A stretch of DNA of 5,868 nt from Butyrivibrio sp. (GCA_024690635.1 JAILOW010000153.1:1-5868); one strand, 5' to 3'; counted from the stretch's first letter, positions 1 to 5,868 are shown. Made by a program: numbers and translations. The notes: a model not told the origin generated them from the sequence alone.

Positions 1-142
1 TATATTAAATATATTTACAAATTTGAAAGATATTATTTTAAAATGTTGATTGGCGGACATTTTGGATTTCTATTATGTAGGAGAGAGCATCATTTCCGTA
101 CTATTATTTATATTTTTAATATTTAATATACTTACGCAATAA
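1..142. other. AT-rich non-coding tail at the window edge
   Basis: This stretch is very AT-rich compared with the genes and holds no gene that I can support. On the plus strand the first frame is open from the window edge to a TAA at 124-126 (41 codons, with an internal ATG at 43). It has no convincing SD before that ATG, and its composition is that of spacer DNA. It could still be the 3' end of a gene entering from the left and converging on recJ, in which case the hairpin at 143-169 would serve both genes. A purine-rich AGGAGAG lies around 80-86 but no start codon follows at a usable distance. Confidence 0.4.
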
Positions 143-169
143 AAAATGGAGAGAATATCTCTCCATTTT
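141..169 (-). terminator. Rho-independent terminator of recJ (possibly bidirectional)
   Basis: Bases 143-154 and 158-169 form a perfect 12 bp inverted repeat (AAAATGGAGAGA on the plus strand) with a 3-base loop. Read on the minus strand, the hairpin starts 3 bases beyond the recJ stop codon and ends in a run of six T, the classic intrinsic terminator. On the plus strand the stem is followed by TTTTCTTT, so it may also stop transcription arriving from the left. Confidence 0.85.
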
Positions 170-171
170 CT

Positions 172-1884
172 TTAGGTAAGCATTGCCATCTGCTGCAACT
201 TGGCAGCAAGTGGTGTCTGGACTCTGTCCAGCTTATCGAGTTTAAAGTCAACAAATTCGCACTGATGGGTAGTCTTACCGTTAAAATAGTTATCGGAAAG
301 TGTGCCAACAAGCGATACGGACTTCGGAGCCTCGGTAAACTGGCTGCTCATATCGAACCCAATAGCAACAACATCATTTTTGTAGTAAAGCTTAGTGATG
401 TCATAGCTGGATGTAACTTTGTTGATAAAGCTACCGCCCTTGGGGTTGACAGAGTAGTTGGTGACCTTAAACACAGGAGCGGGGTTCCCATTACCAAAAG
501 GCTCATATTTGGAAAGTTCTGTGATAACTTCCGGGATCTGACTCGCCTGGATCTCAAGGTCATAAAAAACTGTGTCTGACGATTTTTCCTCATCGGGAAT
601 AAAACCGTCTCCCGTTTCTTGGATTTTAGAGCAGAACTCCTCATAGTTTTCTTCAAGGAGTGAAAGACCTGCAGCGCCCTCATGTCCGCCGTATCTGAGA
701 AGAAGAGAAGAGACCTTGTCAAGGTTGTTCTTCATGTGATAATTACCACATGACCTCGCAGAGCCCTTAAGAATACCTTCTTCTGTCTTGGCAAGAACAA
801 TAGCAGGAACACCGTATTCTTCGCATACATTTCCTGCCACAATGCCAATGACTCCCTCGGGAGTATTGTCGATACGGATTACCATGGGGATGTCTCCCAT
901 AATGCAGTTATCATTGATAAACGCATTTGCCGCAATTATTGCCTCTTCCTTTTTCAGCTTTCTTGCATCGTTAACTTTAACTATCGCTTCGGCCATAGGA
1001 ATAGCCTTGAGATATGAGTCAGTAAATGTAAGAAGTTCAACGGCATCTTTGGCTCCGTCATCCTTCATTCTTGAGCATGCATTGATAGCAGGTCCAAGCT
1101 TAAAGGCAACGTCATGAGCAGTGAGAAACCTTGAAAGATTGAAGGTTGATACAAGTGCGTAAGCGCCGGGAGTCGTGGTGTCAGGGTTCATAAGATATTT
1201 AAGACCGTTTCTTACAAACACATAGTTTTCTTCACGAAGCTCCATGACGTCTGCGATTGTACCAAGAGCAGCGAGAGACTGCAGTTGTTTTTGAAGCACT
1301 CCGCTAACGCCTAAGGCTCTTGCGAACTTATAGCAAAGTCCTGCACCGCAATACCCATTAAAGACAGCGGATCCAGCAATAGCGTTGGGGTCAACGATAA
1401 TATCCGCTTCAGGCAAAACTGCCTTTCCGTCTTCAATAACGGGTTCGTGGTGGTCAAGGATAATTACTGTAAGCCCCTTGTCCTTTGCCGCTTTTATCGC
1501 ATCTATCTGTGCAATACCATTGTCGCAGGTGATTATAAGCCCCTCGTTAACCTCATCGATAATCGTCTGGTTTATTCCAAAACCTTCTGAAAATCTCTTA
1601 GGAATACGATAGGACACATTCTTAAACCCCATTGACTTTAGTGCAAGATAGAGGATAGAAGTGGATGTTGTTCCATCAACATCATAGTCCCCGATGATTT
1701 TAACGGGCTTATTCTTGAATGAAAGAGCAAGTTTTGCAGCTTCATCAAGGTTGTCAACAGTATAGCTTCCGCCATACGACATCTTAAACCAGTTATTTAC
1801 ATCATCTAAGGATGCAACGCCGATGTTGCGAAGAAATACCTCTTCAACGGATGTTTCGGGTCCTTTTTTTGTCCAAGTTTTCAA
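172..1884 (-). CDS. recJ: RecJ-type single-stranded-DNA-specific 5'-3' exonuclease (DHH/DHHA1 family)
   Basis: RecJ digests single-stranded DNA from the 5' end in recombination, mismatch and base-excision repair; it acts in the cytoplasm and needs Mn/Mg. Numbered from the upstream ATG at 1905 (577 residues), the visible motifs are GDYDVDGTTS (72-81, metal-binding aspartates 73, 75, 77), CDNG (127-130), LDHHEP (150-155, the DHH signature), TIADV (216-220), INACSRM (274-280), and GGHEGAAG (406-413), the DHHA1 signature. PFGNGNPAPVF (469-479) introduces the C-terminal OB-like domain. The length matches full-size RecJ (about 560-580) and all catalytic motifs are present, so the enzyme looks intact. 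I prefer the TTG at 1884 (570 residues) because a perfect AAGGAGG sits 8 bases upstream, inside what would be codons 3-5 of the longer version; the ATG at 1905 has only a weak GGA before it. The gene is divergent from the HD/topB genes. One oddity is Ser in place of the usual Gly in the motif normally written NAAGR. Confidence 0.93.
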   Translation of the reverse strand: MKTWTKKGPETSVEEVFLRNIGVASLDDVNNWFKMSYGGSYTVDNLDEAAKLALSFKNKPVKIIGDYDVDGTTSTSILYLALKSMGFKNVSYRIPKRFSEGFGINQTIIDEVNEGLIITCDNGIAQIDAIKAAKDKGLTVIILDHHEPVIEDGKAVLPEADIIVDPNAIAGSAVFNGYCGAGLCYKFARALGVSGVLQKQLQSLAALGTIADVMELREENYVFVRNGLKYLMNPDTTTPGAYALVSTFNLSRFLTAHDVAFKLGPAINACSRMKDDGAKDAVELLTFTDSYLKAIPMAEAIVKVNDARKLKKEEAIIAANAFINDNCIMGDIPMVIRIDNTPEGVIGIVAGNVCEEYGVPAIVLAKTEEGILKGSARSCGNYHMKNNLDKVSSLLLRYGGHEGAAGLSLLEENYEEFCSKIQETGDGFIPDEEKSSDTVFYDLEIQASQIPEVITELSKYEPFGNGNPAPVFKVTNYSVNPKGGSFINKVTSSYDITKLYYKNDVVAIGFDMSSQFTEAPKSVSLVGTLSDNYFNGKTTHQCEFVDFKLDKLDRVQTPLAAKLQQMAMLT

Positions 1885-1892
1885 TTTATTTA

Positions 1893-1899
1893 CCTCCTT
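1893..1899 (-). promoter_or_regulatory. Shine-Dalgarno that sets the recJ start
   Basis: The minus strand reads AAGGAGG here, 8 bases before TTG at 1884-1882. This is an ideal SD distance. It lies inside the reading frame if translation began at the ATG at 1905, which argues for the shorter protein. A nine-codon ORF (ATG at 1912, TAA ending at 1886) also spans this site and stops one base before the TTG; it may be chance. Confidence 0.7.
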
Positions 1900-1918
1900 C
1901 TCCATTATTCATTCCAAC

Positions 1919-1924
1919 ATTATA
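1919..1924 (-). promoter_or_regulatory. Candidate -10 box for recJ
   Basis: The minus strand has a perfect TATAAT here. Transcription would begin near 1912, leaving about 28 bases before the TTG start and room for the SD at 1893-1899, but only about 7 bases before the ATG at 1905. No good -35 hexamer is visible 16-18 bases upstream, so the site would need an activator or be weak. It supports the TTG start independently of the SD. Confidence 0.4.
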
Positions 1925-2008
1925 AATATGGGTAATCCTTCAGATTATTAAATTGCAATCATAATCCTGTACAGAAATGAAAAATAGACCCTGATTTTCT
2001 GGATTTAT

Positions 2009-2037
2009 TTGCCCAGAGATATCCCATACTTTATATA
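2009..2037 (+). promoter_or_regulatory. Candidate sigma-A-type promoter for the HD gene and topB operon
   Basis: TTGCCC (2009-2014) and TATATA (2032-2037) are separated by 17 bases. Four of six bases fit the -35 consensus and five of six the -10. The implied start near 2044 would leave a short leader, with the SD GAGGAGG (2046-2052) almost at the 5' end of the transcript, which is tight; a second promoter further upstream is possible. The call is from pattern only. Confidence 0.35.
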
Positions 2038-2064
2038 GGTTTAATGAGGAGGTAATTTTTTATT

Positions 2065-2616
2065 ATGAAAAACAAGTATTTAGGTCTGTTTGGTCAACTC
2101 GACAAAGAGACCGCAACACATAGCGTAAGGGTGGCAGAAATCTGTAAGTATCTTGCCCCCGTAATAGGTATTGATGAAGATCTGGCTTATACAATCGGAT
2201 ACGTTCACGATATTGGTAAAATGTATATCCCTTCCAGAATCATTAAAAAGAGCGAAGCGCTTACAGAGCTTGAACGCGATATAGTGGATATGCATTCTTT
2301 TTATGGCTACAGACTTTTAAAAGAACTTGGAGACCCAAAAGAGATTTATTTGCCGGTACTTTATCATCATGGGTTTGACAAGCCAAAGCTTTATTTCAAA
2401 GAAGGTTGCGGAATGCTTTCCAAAGAGCTTGCTGCCTTAATTAGTATGGTGCATTCGGCAGATATATTTGATGCCATGCAGAGTAAGAGAGTGTATCATG
2501 AGCCTTTCAGTATCGAAGAAACGCTCGCTGAACTTGCCAATGACCCGCTTTGCACAGAGGACATTTATAATGCTTTGAGCGGATGTTTGCTGTACAGAAA
2601 AGTGGTTAGCTTCTAA
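2065..2616 (+). CDS. Stand-alone HD-GYP-like metal-dependent phosphohydrolase
   Basis: This 183-residue protein consists of a single HD domain. Predicted metal ligands are all present and in HD-GYP order: Glu15 and His19 (KETATHS), His48-Asp49 with Lys52 (HDIGK), His77, His101-His102 and Asp133. The final helix motif SADIFDAMQSKR (131-142) matches the D-x-FDA pattern of HD-GYP enzymes. The diagnostic GYP loop is missing: where HHERxDGxGYP is expected the sequence reads HHGFDKPKLY. HD-GYP proteins usually hydrolyse cyclic di-GMP; without the GYP loop the substrate could be another cyclic dinucleotide, a nucleotide or a phospho-sugar, so no specific reaction is assigned. There is no receiver, PAS, signal peptide or membrane segment. 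The start follows GAGGAGGT (2046-2052) with a long 12-base AT-rich spacer; no better in-frame start exists. It is the first rightward gene, divergent from recJ and 138 bases before topB. Confidence 0.85.
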   Translation: MKNKYLGLFGQLDKETATHSVRVAEICKYLAPVIGIDEDLAYTIGYVHDIGKMYIPSRIIKKSEALTELERDIVDMHSFYGYRLLKELGDPKEIYLPVLYHHGFDKPKLYFKEGCGMLSKELAALISMVHSADIFDAMQSKRVYHEPFSIEETLAELANDPLCTEDIYNALSGCLLYRKVVSF

Positions 2617-2676
2617 AAAATCCCATAATTAAATCGGAAGCATAAATGATATGTGCTTTTGAAAAGAATACGCTTG

Positions 2677-2703
2677 GTCGGGGGAAACTTGTTTTGCCCC
2701 GAC
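2677..2703 (+). promoter_or_regulatory. GC-rich hairpin in the topB leader
   Basis: GTCGGGG (2677-2683) pairs perfectly with CCCCGAC (2697-2703); the intervening AAA (2685-2687) and TTT can extend the stem after a one-base bulge, leaving a small loop. No T-run follows on either strand, so this is not a standard terminator. It sits between the HD stop codon (2616) and the topB SD (2737-2743) in a patch much richer in G+C than its flanks. It could be a processing site, an mRNA stabiliser or a translational control element. A small ORF (ATG 2646, stop 2721-2723, 25 codons) runs through it. Confidence 0.55.
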
Positions 2704-2736
2704 TGTGTTATGAAAGGATATAAATTCAGACTTGAT

Positions 2737-2745
2737 AAAGGAGAT
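2737..2745 (+). promoter_or_regulatory. Shine-Dalgarno that sets the topB start
   Basis: AAAGGAGAT lies 9 bases before ATG at 2755. The reading frame stays open upstream to a GTG at 2653, which would add 34 residues, but that start has only a weak GGAAG 12 bases away and the extension covers the leader hairpin. The family's conserved N-terminus (a short beta strand followed by AEKPS) begins right after the ATG at 2755. Confidence 0.8.
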
Positions 2746-2754
2746 GTTTACTAT

Positions 2755-5160
2755 ATGAAGAAAGCCTTACTTATAGCAGAGAAACCCAGCCTTCGAAGAA
2801 CAATCGAAGAAGTATACAAGAAAAATAAAAGCAAAATCCCTTATGAGATCACTTTTATGGAGCAGAGAGGACATCTCCTTACTTTAAAGAACCCGGACGA
2901 GATCGACGAGTCCCTTACAAAGTGGGAGTGGGAGAGTCTTCCTATTTATCCTGATGAACTCGGCGGATGGAAATATAAGGTTATCCCCGAGAAAAAGACA
3001 GGTAAATTCCTTACTGCCAAGGAAAGGTTTGATGCTATAAAGAAAGAACTTTCAAGTGGAGAGTATGACTTTGTCATCAATGCAGGAGATCCTGACCAGG
3101 AAGGCCAGCTCCTTGTCCGCATTGTTCTTGCTGCACTTAAAAATACTCTTCCTATTAAAAGATATTGGTCTAATGATACAACAGAGGCTAAGGTCCTTGA
3201 CGCACTTGTAAATCTTAGGGACGACGACTCCGACCCTATGCTTGTTAATCTCTTGGAAGCTGCTTATGTAAGACAGCATTCTGACTGGCTCTTTGGTATG
3301 AACGTATCAAGGGCTGCAACGCTTCAGATGCGCGCCAGAGCAGCCTGCGGACGTGTTAAGACCCCTATCATGGCTATCGTATGCAGGAGAGAAGATGAGA
3401 TAAATAACTTCGTGCCTAAGACCTGCTATGGAGTTAAGGCTAACTATTCGGAAGATTTTAGCGGTGCTCTATACGAGGAGCCTACATCTGAGGAAGAAAA
3501 GGATGAAAAAGACGAGAATGCAGGTCTTGTGTGGTTCGATACAAAAGAAGAAGCAGAAGATGTGATATCTTCTTTGTCCAATAGCGCTACCGTTAAGGTT
3601 TTTGAGTCTAAAAAGGTAGAGACTTATGCGCCTAAACTATATAAGCTTGCGACGGCGCAGGTTGATGCAGGAAAAATGGGTTACAGTTCGGCTCAGACGC
3701 TTGAAATAATCCAGTCATTGTATGAGAAGAAGCTTATGAGTTACCCGAGAACTGATTGTGAGTATCTTTCAAGCGGTGAAAGTCTTGGAGCAATGCTTAA
3801 GAGTGCATCTGCGGTTCCTGAGCTTGTACCTTATATCTCAGGGATTGACAGCACTACAATCGGGAAGGTAAAGCATACAAAAAAGTGGGTAAATGATGAA
3901 AAATTAAAAGAGTCAGGTCACTCGGCTCTTGTCCCTACATCCATGAAGCCCGATTTTTCGACGCTTTCTCCGGACGAGCAGAAAATTTACACCATGATAG
4001 CAAAGCGTTTTGTTGCTATCTTTCTTCCCCCTCTTGTACAGAATAAGAGACTTCTTATCTCTGATGTTTCAGGCAAGCTCTTTAAGAGCACGGGAAAGAC
4101 ACTTATAGACCCTGGTTTTTCTGTAATCTTTGGCTCAAAATTTACAGATAATGAGATCCCGATGCATACAGTTGGCGACAGTCTTGATATTGATGGATAT
4201 GAAGTGACATCAAAGACAACCACATGTCCCAAGAGATTTACAGACGCTGACCTTATAGCCGTATGCGAGGCTCCTCATAAATTCCTTAATGACAAATCCT
4301 TAAAAGGCCTTGGCAAGAAACTTAAGATTGGCACTCCTGCCACAAGGGCTAATATCATTGAGGAACTTATATCAAAAGACAAATACCTTATGAGGACTAA
4401 GGAAAAGTCAACAACATACATTGTACCGACGGAAGCGGGCAAGGTTATATATGAAAACCTCAAAGACTGCGACATCTGTAAGGTTGACCTTACCGGCGAG
4501 TGGGAACTTAAACTTGAAGATGTGAGAGCAGGTAAGGCAACAAGAGCAGATGTTGAGAGCGGTATGAAAGCCCATGTAAAGAGGCTTATAGACGATATCA
4601 GGTCTACTCCCATGAAATCCATGACTTCAAGCAGGAGCACAATAGGGACCTGCCCCGAGTGCGGAGGCAGTATCATTTCCAGTGAAAAGTCCTTCTATTG
4701 TTCTAATTATAAGGAAGGATGTCACTTTGGAGCATTTAGGAATATCTGTGATTCCAAGATCAGTGATGATGAGTTCCTTGAGATGCTTGATGGCAAGGAA
4801 ATAAAGAAAATGCTAAAGAAAGGCACAACAAAGTGGGAGCAGGCTCTTAAATATAACCTTTCAGAGCATAAGATAGAGTTCGTACAAAGAGAAAAGAAAG
4901 AAGTTGAGTATAAATGCCCTTGCTGTGGGGGCAAGCTCAAGGATAACGGAAGAGTAGTATCCTGTGGCGGCTGCGATTTTAAGCTTTGGCTTAGCGTTGC
5001 AGGAAAGACTCTTACGCCCGGGCAGGTTAAGTCGTTCTTTGAAAATGGAACCACGGGTGTGATCAAGGGCTTAAAGAGTAAGGCAGGCAATAAATTCGAC
5101 GCAGAGCTTGTCCTTTCTCCCGATAAGAGCGGTTCTACATTTAAGTTTGCTAATAAGTAA
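2755..5160 (+). CDS. topB: DNA topoisomerase III (type IA topoisomerase, TopB class)
   Basis: The 801-residue enzyme cuts one DNA strand through a 5'-phosphotyrosine link and passes another strand, decatenating replication and recombination intermediates. The TOPRIM domain shows KALLIAEKPS (3-12, Glu9) and GDPDQEGQLL (111-120, metal acidics Asp112, Asp114, Glu116). Next come DWLFGMNVSRA (177-187) and CGRVKTPIMAIV (198-209). The active site is SYPRTDCEYLS (329-339, Tyr330 catalytic, Arg332), then SGHSALVPT (387-395) and IGTPATRANIIEELI (525-539). Two C-terminal zinc ribbons follow: Cys633/636/649/656 and Cys721/724/737/740. E. coli TopB is 653 residues, so this is longer, mainly from the second ribbon region and an acidic stretch at 241-254. 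The DPD-x-EGQ form of the TOPRIM motif is one I associate with TopB from plasmids and conjugative elements rather than with housekeeping TopA. All catalytic residues are present. Its stop codon overlaps the SD of the next gene, so the two are probably translated from one message. Confidence 0.95.
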   Translation: MKKALLIAEKPSLRRTIEEVYKKNKSKIPYEITFMEQRGHLLTLKNPDEIDESLTKWEWESLPIYPDELGGWKYKVIPEKKTGKFLTAKERFDAIKKELSSGEYDFVINAGDPDQEGQLLVRIVLAALKNTLPIKRYWSNDTTEAKVLDALVNLRDDDSDPMLVNLLEAAYVRQHSDWLFGMNVSRAATLQMRARAACGRVKTPIMAIVCRREDEINNFVPKTCYGVKANYSEDFSGALYEEPTSEEEKDEKDENAGLVWFDTKEEAEDVISSLSNSATVKVFESKKVETYAPKLYKLATAQVDAGKMGYSSAQTLEIIQSLYEKKLMSYPRTDCEYLSSGESLGAMLKSASAVPELVPYISGIDSTTIGKVKHTKKWVNDEKLKESGHSALVPTSMKPDFSTLSPDEQKIYTMIAKRFVAIFLPPLVQNKRLLISDVSGKLFKSTGKTLIDPGFSVIFGSKFTDNEIPMHTVGDSLDIDGYEVTSKTTTCPKRFTDADLIAVCEAPHKFLNDKSLKGLGKKLKIGTPATRANIIEELISKDKYLMRTKEKSTTYIVPTEAGKVIYENLKDCDICKVDLTGEWELKLEDVRAGKATRADVESGMKAHVKRLIDDIRSTPMKSMTSSRSTIGTCPECGGSIISSEKSFYCSNYKEGCHFGAFRNICDSKISDDEFLEMLDGKEIKKMLKKGTTKWEQALKYNLSEHKIEFVQREKKEVEYKCPCCGGKLKDNGRVVSCGGCDFKLWLSVAGKTLTPGQVKSFFENGTTGVIKGLKSKAGNKFDAELVLSPDKSGSTFKFANK

Positions 5161-5175
5161 AGGAGCTGTACAGAA

Positions 5176-5610
5176 ATGGAAACACCAATCATGCTTAAAA
5201 AGAATACCCTTATGGAAAACGGCATCTGTATTTATGAGGACCTCTTTGGTAATACCGTTTTTATGCAGAAAAAGGGTGATGATGACAAGACATCATTTGT
5301 TGCCAAGCTTCGCTTTAAGAACGAGAAAATAAAGGCGCAGCCTCTGTATATCACTATTCCTGTATCAGATGATGAGAAGGGCACAATGCTTCATCTTGAT
5401 TATCTGGATGGAGCTGAAAAGAGCGGAGAAGATATCGACAGCGCGATTAAAATGCTCACCCAGGTTGTACAGAGATGGATCAACATGATGTACGACATAA
5501 ACGCCATGAAGATAGGCGTTGACAGCGAAAAGACTGCAAAAGAACGTCTTGAATCGCTTTCAGAATATGAAGAACTTTCTGACCTTGTCGGCATTTTAAT
5601 GAAGCAGTAA
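5176..5610 (+). CDS. Hypothetical protein co-transcribed with topB
   Basis: I do not recognise this 144-residue protein. Its SD AAAGGAG (5159-5165) overlaps the topB stop codon, with a 10-base spacer to ATG, so it is almost certainly in the topB operon and may be translationally coupled. The N-terminal half (about 15-80) alternates hydrophobic and polar residues as in a small beta-rich domain (for example NTVFMQKK, TSFVAKLRF and PLYITIPVS). The C-terminal half (about 85-144) looks helical, with an amphipathic segment around 87-108 (IDSAIKMLTQVVQRWINMMY) and a charged tail. There is no signal peptide, membrane segment, cysteine cluster or recognisable catalytic motif. The fold pattern would suit a small binding or adaptor protein, but that is a guess. 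Later in-frame ATGs (5191, 5212) lack good SD sites. Base composition and codon use match topB, which supports a real gene. Confidence 0.8.
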   Translation: METPIMLKKNTLMENGICIYEDLFGNTVFMQKKGDDDKTSFVAKLRFKNEKIKAQPLYITIPVSDDEKGTMLHLDYLDGAEKSGEDIDSAIKMLTQVVQRWINMMYDINAMKIGVDSEKTAKERLESLSEYEELSDLVGILMKQ

Positions 5611-5689
5611 TAAAAGTCGAAAATTGCTCTCCCATATTTAATACAGGTAACAGTTAATTTACATATACAGTTTAACAGGAGGGTCTGTA
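5611..5689 (+). other. Spacer with imperfect direct repeats
   Basis: This AT-rich spacer shows no terminator hairpin, so transcription from topB may continue into the next gene. It contains two related copies, ATACAGGTAACAG (5641-5653) and ATACAGTTTAACAG (5665-5678), spaced 24 bases start to start, the second running into the SD of the next gene. They could be a regulator site, but they are short and AT-rich. No convincing promoter was found. Confidence 0.35.
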
Positions 5690-5868
5690 ATGGATTTTGA
5701 ATCGACCAAAAATCCGTATGAGTATTACGAACAAACTGCTCGAAAATTCAAGGACCTTGTGTCCAAGAAGCGGGAAATGGAAGAAACATTCCATCCCAGT
5801 ATGCTCAAAGACTACAACGTAGTCAAGAACGAGATGGTCGCAACGGCAGTTGAGCTCTTGCGACTAGG
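5690..5868 (+). CDS. Hypothetical protein, 5' end only (runs off the window)
   Basis: An open frame of 59 codons starts at ATG 5690 and continues past the window end. The SD AGGAGGG (5677-5683) is 6 bases upstream, a strong signal that the gene is real even though it is cut. The visible part is mostly charged and helical (KFKDLVSKKREMEETF, residues 19-34; then a helix from about 45), preceded by an aromatic-rich NPYEYYEQ. No family is recognised from this fragment. Codon choice here (GTC, CTC, AAG, CGG, CGA) seems a little different from the neighbours, but the sample is too small to argue transfer. It lies 79 bases after the 144-residue gene in the same direction. Confidence 0.8.
   Translation, partial: MDFESTKNPYEYYEQTARKFKDLVSKKREMEETFHPSMLKDYNVVKNEMVATAVELLRL

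Noticed and set aside
14..42. TTTACA and AT-rich hexamers resembling a promoter near the left edge
   Set aside because: Spacing and -10 match are poor and such matches are expected by chance in this AT-rich DNA.
1..126. Plus-strand frame open from the window edge to 126
   Set aside because: Composition is that of AT-rich spacer and no SD or motif supports it; with only 41 codons visible it cannot be called, though a gene end entering from the left is not excluded.
265..1612. Several plus-strand open frames of 75-109 codons inside recJ
   Set aside because: They lie antisense to a gene with a full set of conserved motifs, have no good SD and no recognisable domains; they are shadows.
1906..2064. 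A riboswitch or replication origin in the divergent spacer
   Set aside because: No iterons, DnaA-box cluster or multi-stem conserved fold could be seen; only simple promoter-like elements are present.
2677..2703. The topB leader hairpin as a Rho-independent terminator
   Set aside because: No U-run follows the stem on either strand.
3987..5225. Minus-strand open frames of 81-167 codons opposite topB
   Set aside because: They are antisense to conserved topoisomerase and zinc-ribbon sequence, and their Leu/Ser-rich translations are typical of reverse-frame readings.
1..5868. CRISPR array, tRNA, rRNA or insertion sequence
   Set aside because: No regular repeats with unique spacers, no tRNA cloverleaf, no transposase and no terminal inverted repeats were found.

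Overview
The window looks like accessory DNA from a low-to-moderate GC Gram-positive bacterium, most likely a clostridial or Lachnospiraceae-type host. Evidence is strong AGGAGG-type Shine-Dalgarno (SD) sites before nearly every gene, AT-rich spacers, and codon use rich in AGA, GGA, ATA and CTT. The host is inferred from style only; there is no rRNA or marker gene here. None of the genes is a virion, integrase or conjugation gene, so I cannot say whether this is a chromosome, a megaplasmid, an integrative element or a large phage.

Layout from left to right. Positions 1-171 are an AT-rich tail holding a strong terminator hairpin (143-169). A RecJ-type single-strand DNA exonuclease runs leftward (172-1884; its likely start is a TTG codon rather than the upstream ATG at 1905). 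A 160-180 bp divergent spacer carries candidate promoters for both directions. Rightward come a small stand-alone HD-GYP-like phosphohydrolase (2065-2616), a leader with a GC-rich hairpin (2617-2754), a type IA DNA topoisomerase of the TopB/topoisomerase III class (2755-5160), an unrecognised 144-residue protein translationally close-coupled to it (5176-5610), a 79-base spacer, and the first 59 codons of a further unrecognised protein that leaves the window (5690-5868).

Functionally this is a DNA-processing cluster. RecJ degrades 5'-ended single strands, and topoisomerase III decatenates or passes single strands at recombination and replication intermediates. Both belong to replication/recombination, and a divergent pair sharing one spacer suggests co-control. 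The HD protein has a complete set of predicted metal ligands but lacks the GYP signature, so its substrate is open. The two unknown proteins downstream of topB are the parts most likely to hold something undescribed. I did not find a CRISPR array, tRNA, rRNA, insertion sequence or an obvious defence system.
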